Shown in pieces: positions 5,699-6,349 of a stretch of 6,349 nt of DNA. Within the stretch, counting starts at the first letter, position 1, and each line of letters opens with the position of its first letter. Source of the DNA: Methanobrevibacter sp. (lineage in GTDB: Archaea; Methanobacteriota; Methanobacteria; Methanobacteriales; Methanobacteriaceae). The notes under the pieces were generated by a model. That model did not search any database. It saw only the letters and a program-made list of their open reading frames with translations, and was not told the origin of the DNA. Both the position numbers and the translations under genes were made by a program. Location of the stretch: assembly GCA_030539985.1 (NCBI GenBank), contig JAUNXD010000008.1:12931-19279 (forward strand). Reading direction: 5' to 3'.

Positions 5699-6115
5699 TT
5701 ATTCGGTGATTTCATCGGTTGTGCTGAATTCAGGTTCTATATATTCGGATTCGTCGTAGTATTGGTCTTGTGACTGTGAATCCAGGAATTTCTTTACAAG
5801 GTCGGATATGATTAATCCTATATCGGATATTGCCTTATTGGTCTCGCTTCCTTTAGTTAAATCAAGTACACGAACTCCTTCAGTATCGTTTCCTTTTTTA
5901 GGTATCATTACCATTGAGATAGGTTCCACTCCAGCACCTGCAGCTGCACCGCTGCTTTCTTTACCGAGAAGGTTTTCTCCGCTTCCAAATCCGAATCCCA
6001 TTTTCACTACAGGAATGAGGATTTTATCCTCTGTTTCAATAGGATCGCCGATTACATTATCAACATTGATTAATTTCTCAAGTTCTTCAACTGTTGCTTT
6101 AATTTTTTCAGACAT
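5699..6115 (-). CDS. GerW family protein (YtfJ-like)
   Basis: The 138-aa protein matches the GerW/YtfJ family: an N-terminal helix (MSEKIKATVEELEKLINVDN), then VIGDPIETEDKILIPVVKMGFGFGSG (21-46). Next come a small-residue stretch (SSGAAAGAGV, 54-63), PISMVMIPK and VRVLDL, and a helix near 92-111. The tail (112-138) is acidic and Tyr/Gln-rich. In Bacillus the relative is a spore protein needed for normal germination. A methanogen does not sporulate, so the role here must be different and is unknown. No signal peptide is visible; the glycine-rich core may bind the partner DUF2953 protein. The frame stays open to an ATG at 6190, but MSEKIK at 6115 is the usual family start and has GGGATGTG 5 nt upstream. 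It is the first gene of a three-gene minus-strand operon. Confidence 0.87.
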   Translation of the reverse strand: MSEKIKATVEELEKLINVDNVIGDPIETEDKILIPVVKMGFGFGSGENLLGKESSGAAAGAGVEPISMVMIPKKGNDTEGVRVLDLTKGSETNKAISDIGLIISDLVKKFLDSQSQDQYYDESEYIEPEFSTTDEITE

Positions 6116-6120
6116 ATTTG

Positions 6121-6128
6121 CACATCCC
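6121..6128 (-). promoter_or_regulatory. Shine-Dalgarno supporting the GerW start at 6115
   Basis: GGGATGTG on the minus strand lies 5 nt before the ATG at 6115, one mismatch from GGAGGTG over seven bases. It supports the shorter protein rather than the longer open frame from 6190. Confidence 0.5.
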
Positions 6129-6159
6129 ATATTTTTGATAATATTTATGTTTTCATTTT

Positions 6160-6171
6160 TTAAATAATTTC
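6160..6171 (-). promoter_or_regulatory. Possible TATA box for the gerW operon
   Basis: AAATTATTTAAA on the minus strand would put transcription start near 6137 and give a leader of about 20 nt with the GGGATGTG site. A second AT-rich candidate (AAATATTAT, about 6140-6148) is nearer the gene. Judged by eye only. Confidence 0.35.
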
Positions 6172-6174
6172 TTA

Positions 6175-6199
6175 AAGTAATACTTTTCATGCTTATAAG
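6175..6199. repeat. Possible fourth, decayed repeat copy next to gerW
   Basis: AAGT-AATA-CTTTT-CATG-CTTATAAG keeps the three blocks AAGT, CTTTT and CTTATAAG of the third repeat copy in the same order with nearly the same spacing. This AT-rich context makes chance similarity quite possible. If it is real, the block extends into the gerW promoter region. Confidence 0.3.
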
Positions 6200-6206
6200 A
6201 CATAAG

Positions 6207-6349
6207 TTTCAAGTGTAAGTTTTTAGTTATAACGAATTTTTTGATGGGTCTGTTTCAAGTGTAACTTTTGAGTTATAAGTTCTAACACACAAGATATAGA
6301 CATGCATTTCAAGTGTAACTTTTAACTTATAAGTTCTAATACACAAGAT
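6207..6349. repeat. Short tandem repeat block, TTTCAAGTGTAA type, running off the window
   Basis: Three copies start at 6207, 6253 and 6307. Copies two and three agree at 40 of 43 positions and are separated by 54 nt; the last 11 nt of the period (ATAGACATGCA) are seen only once because the window ends. The first copy keeps only its first 26 nt (24 of 26 match) and then diverges. In copies two and three, GTGT+AACTT (6259-6267; 6313-6321) can pair with AAGTT and ACAC further on, with a small bulge. Copy three holds the perfect palindrome AACTTATAAGTT (6324-6335). No gene is visible in the block. Confidence 0.75.

Noticed and set aside
5808..6167. Plus-strand reading frame opposite gerW
   Set aside because: It is a shadow of the GerW coding sequence, with low-complexity Pro/Ser/Ala content from antisense glycine and alanine codons.
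6116..6190. Longer GerW protein starting at ATG 6190
   Set aside because: The extra 25 residues are AT-codon rich and have no good SD. They overlap the likely promoter and do not match the family start, which is MSEKIK at 6115.
6207..6349. Start of a CRISPR array
   Set aside because: The core unit is about 43 nt, longer than usual CRISPR repeats, with only an 11-nt interval and a degenerate copy at 6207. It does not resemble the methanogen CRISPR repeats I know, and no cas gene is in view. A simple tandem repeat fits better.

Overview
The window looks like chromosome of a methanogenic archaeon of the order Methanobacteriales, most likely a Methanobrevibacter-type species. Four things point there: AT-rich intergenic DNA; GGTGAT/GAGGTG-type Shine-Dalgarno sites with TATA-like boxes; a surface adhesin fragment with Ig-like domains and an extremely lysine-rich C-terminal domain; and a compact archaeal-type dUTPase. 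The assignment rests on recognition of families, not on a database search.

Left part (1-1605): the 3' portion of a large adhesin-like surface protein gene, open at the left edge. A small stem-loop/T-tract terminator overlaps its stop codon. About 220 bp of AT-rich intergenic DNA follows. Middle-left (1606-2618): an unrecognised 308-aa protein with two tandem copies of a roughly 70-80-residue beta/alpha module and a C-terminal winged-helix-like segment. Three consecutive inverted repeats then separate it from a convergent 62-aa tautomerase-superfamily gene (2619-2807, minus strand).

Centre (2808-4855): a compact divergent promoter region (63 bp) serves the tautomerase on one side. On the other side it serves a two-gene operon: dUTPase (2871-3329) and a TPP-dependent enzyme of the acetolactate synthase large-subunit family (3326-4855). 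These two genes share a GTGA stop/start overlap with a strong SD, so they are probably translationally coupled.

Right part (4852-6190, minus strand): a three-gene operon read leftwards. It encodes a GerW/YtfJ-family protein, a DUF2953 (YtfI-like) single-pass membrane protein, and a small unrecognised 85-aa protein overlapping DUF2953 by 11 nt. GerW/YtfJ next to DUF2953/YtfI is a pairing known from spore-forming Firmicutes, so its presence in a non-sporulating archaeon is the most interesting gene-level context here. The operon's last gene overlaps the IlvB-like gene tail-to-tail by 4 bp.

Right edge (6175-6349): a non-coding block with at least three copies of a TTTCAAGTGTAA-type repeat. Two copies are nearly identical with a 54-nt period, each can form a small hairpin, and the copies become more degraded towards the GerW gene. 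The array runs off the window. I see no transposase, CRISPR array, tRNA or rRNA.
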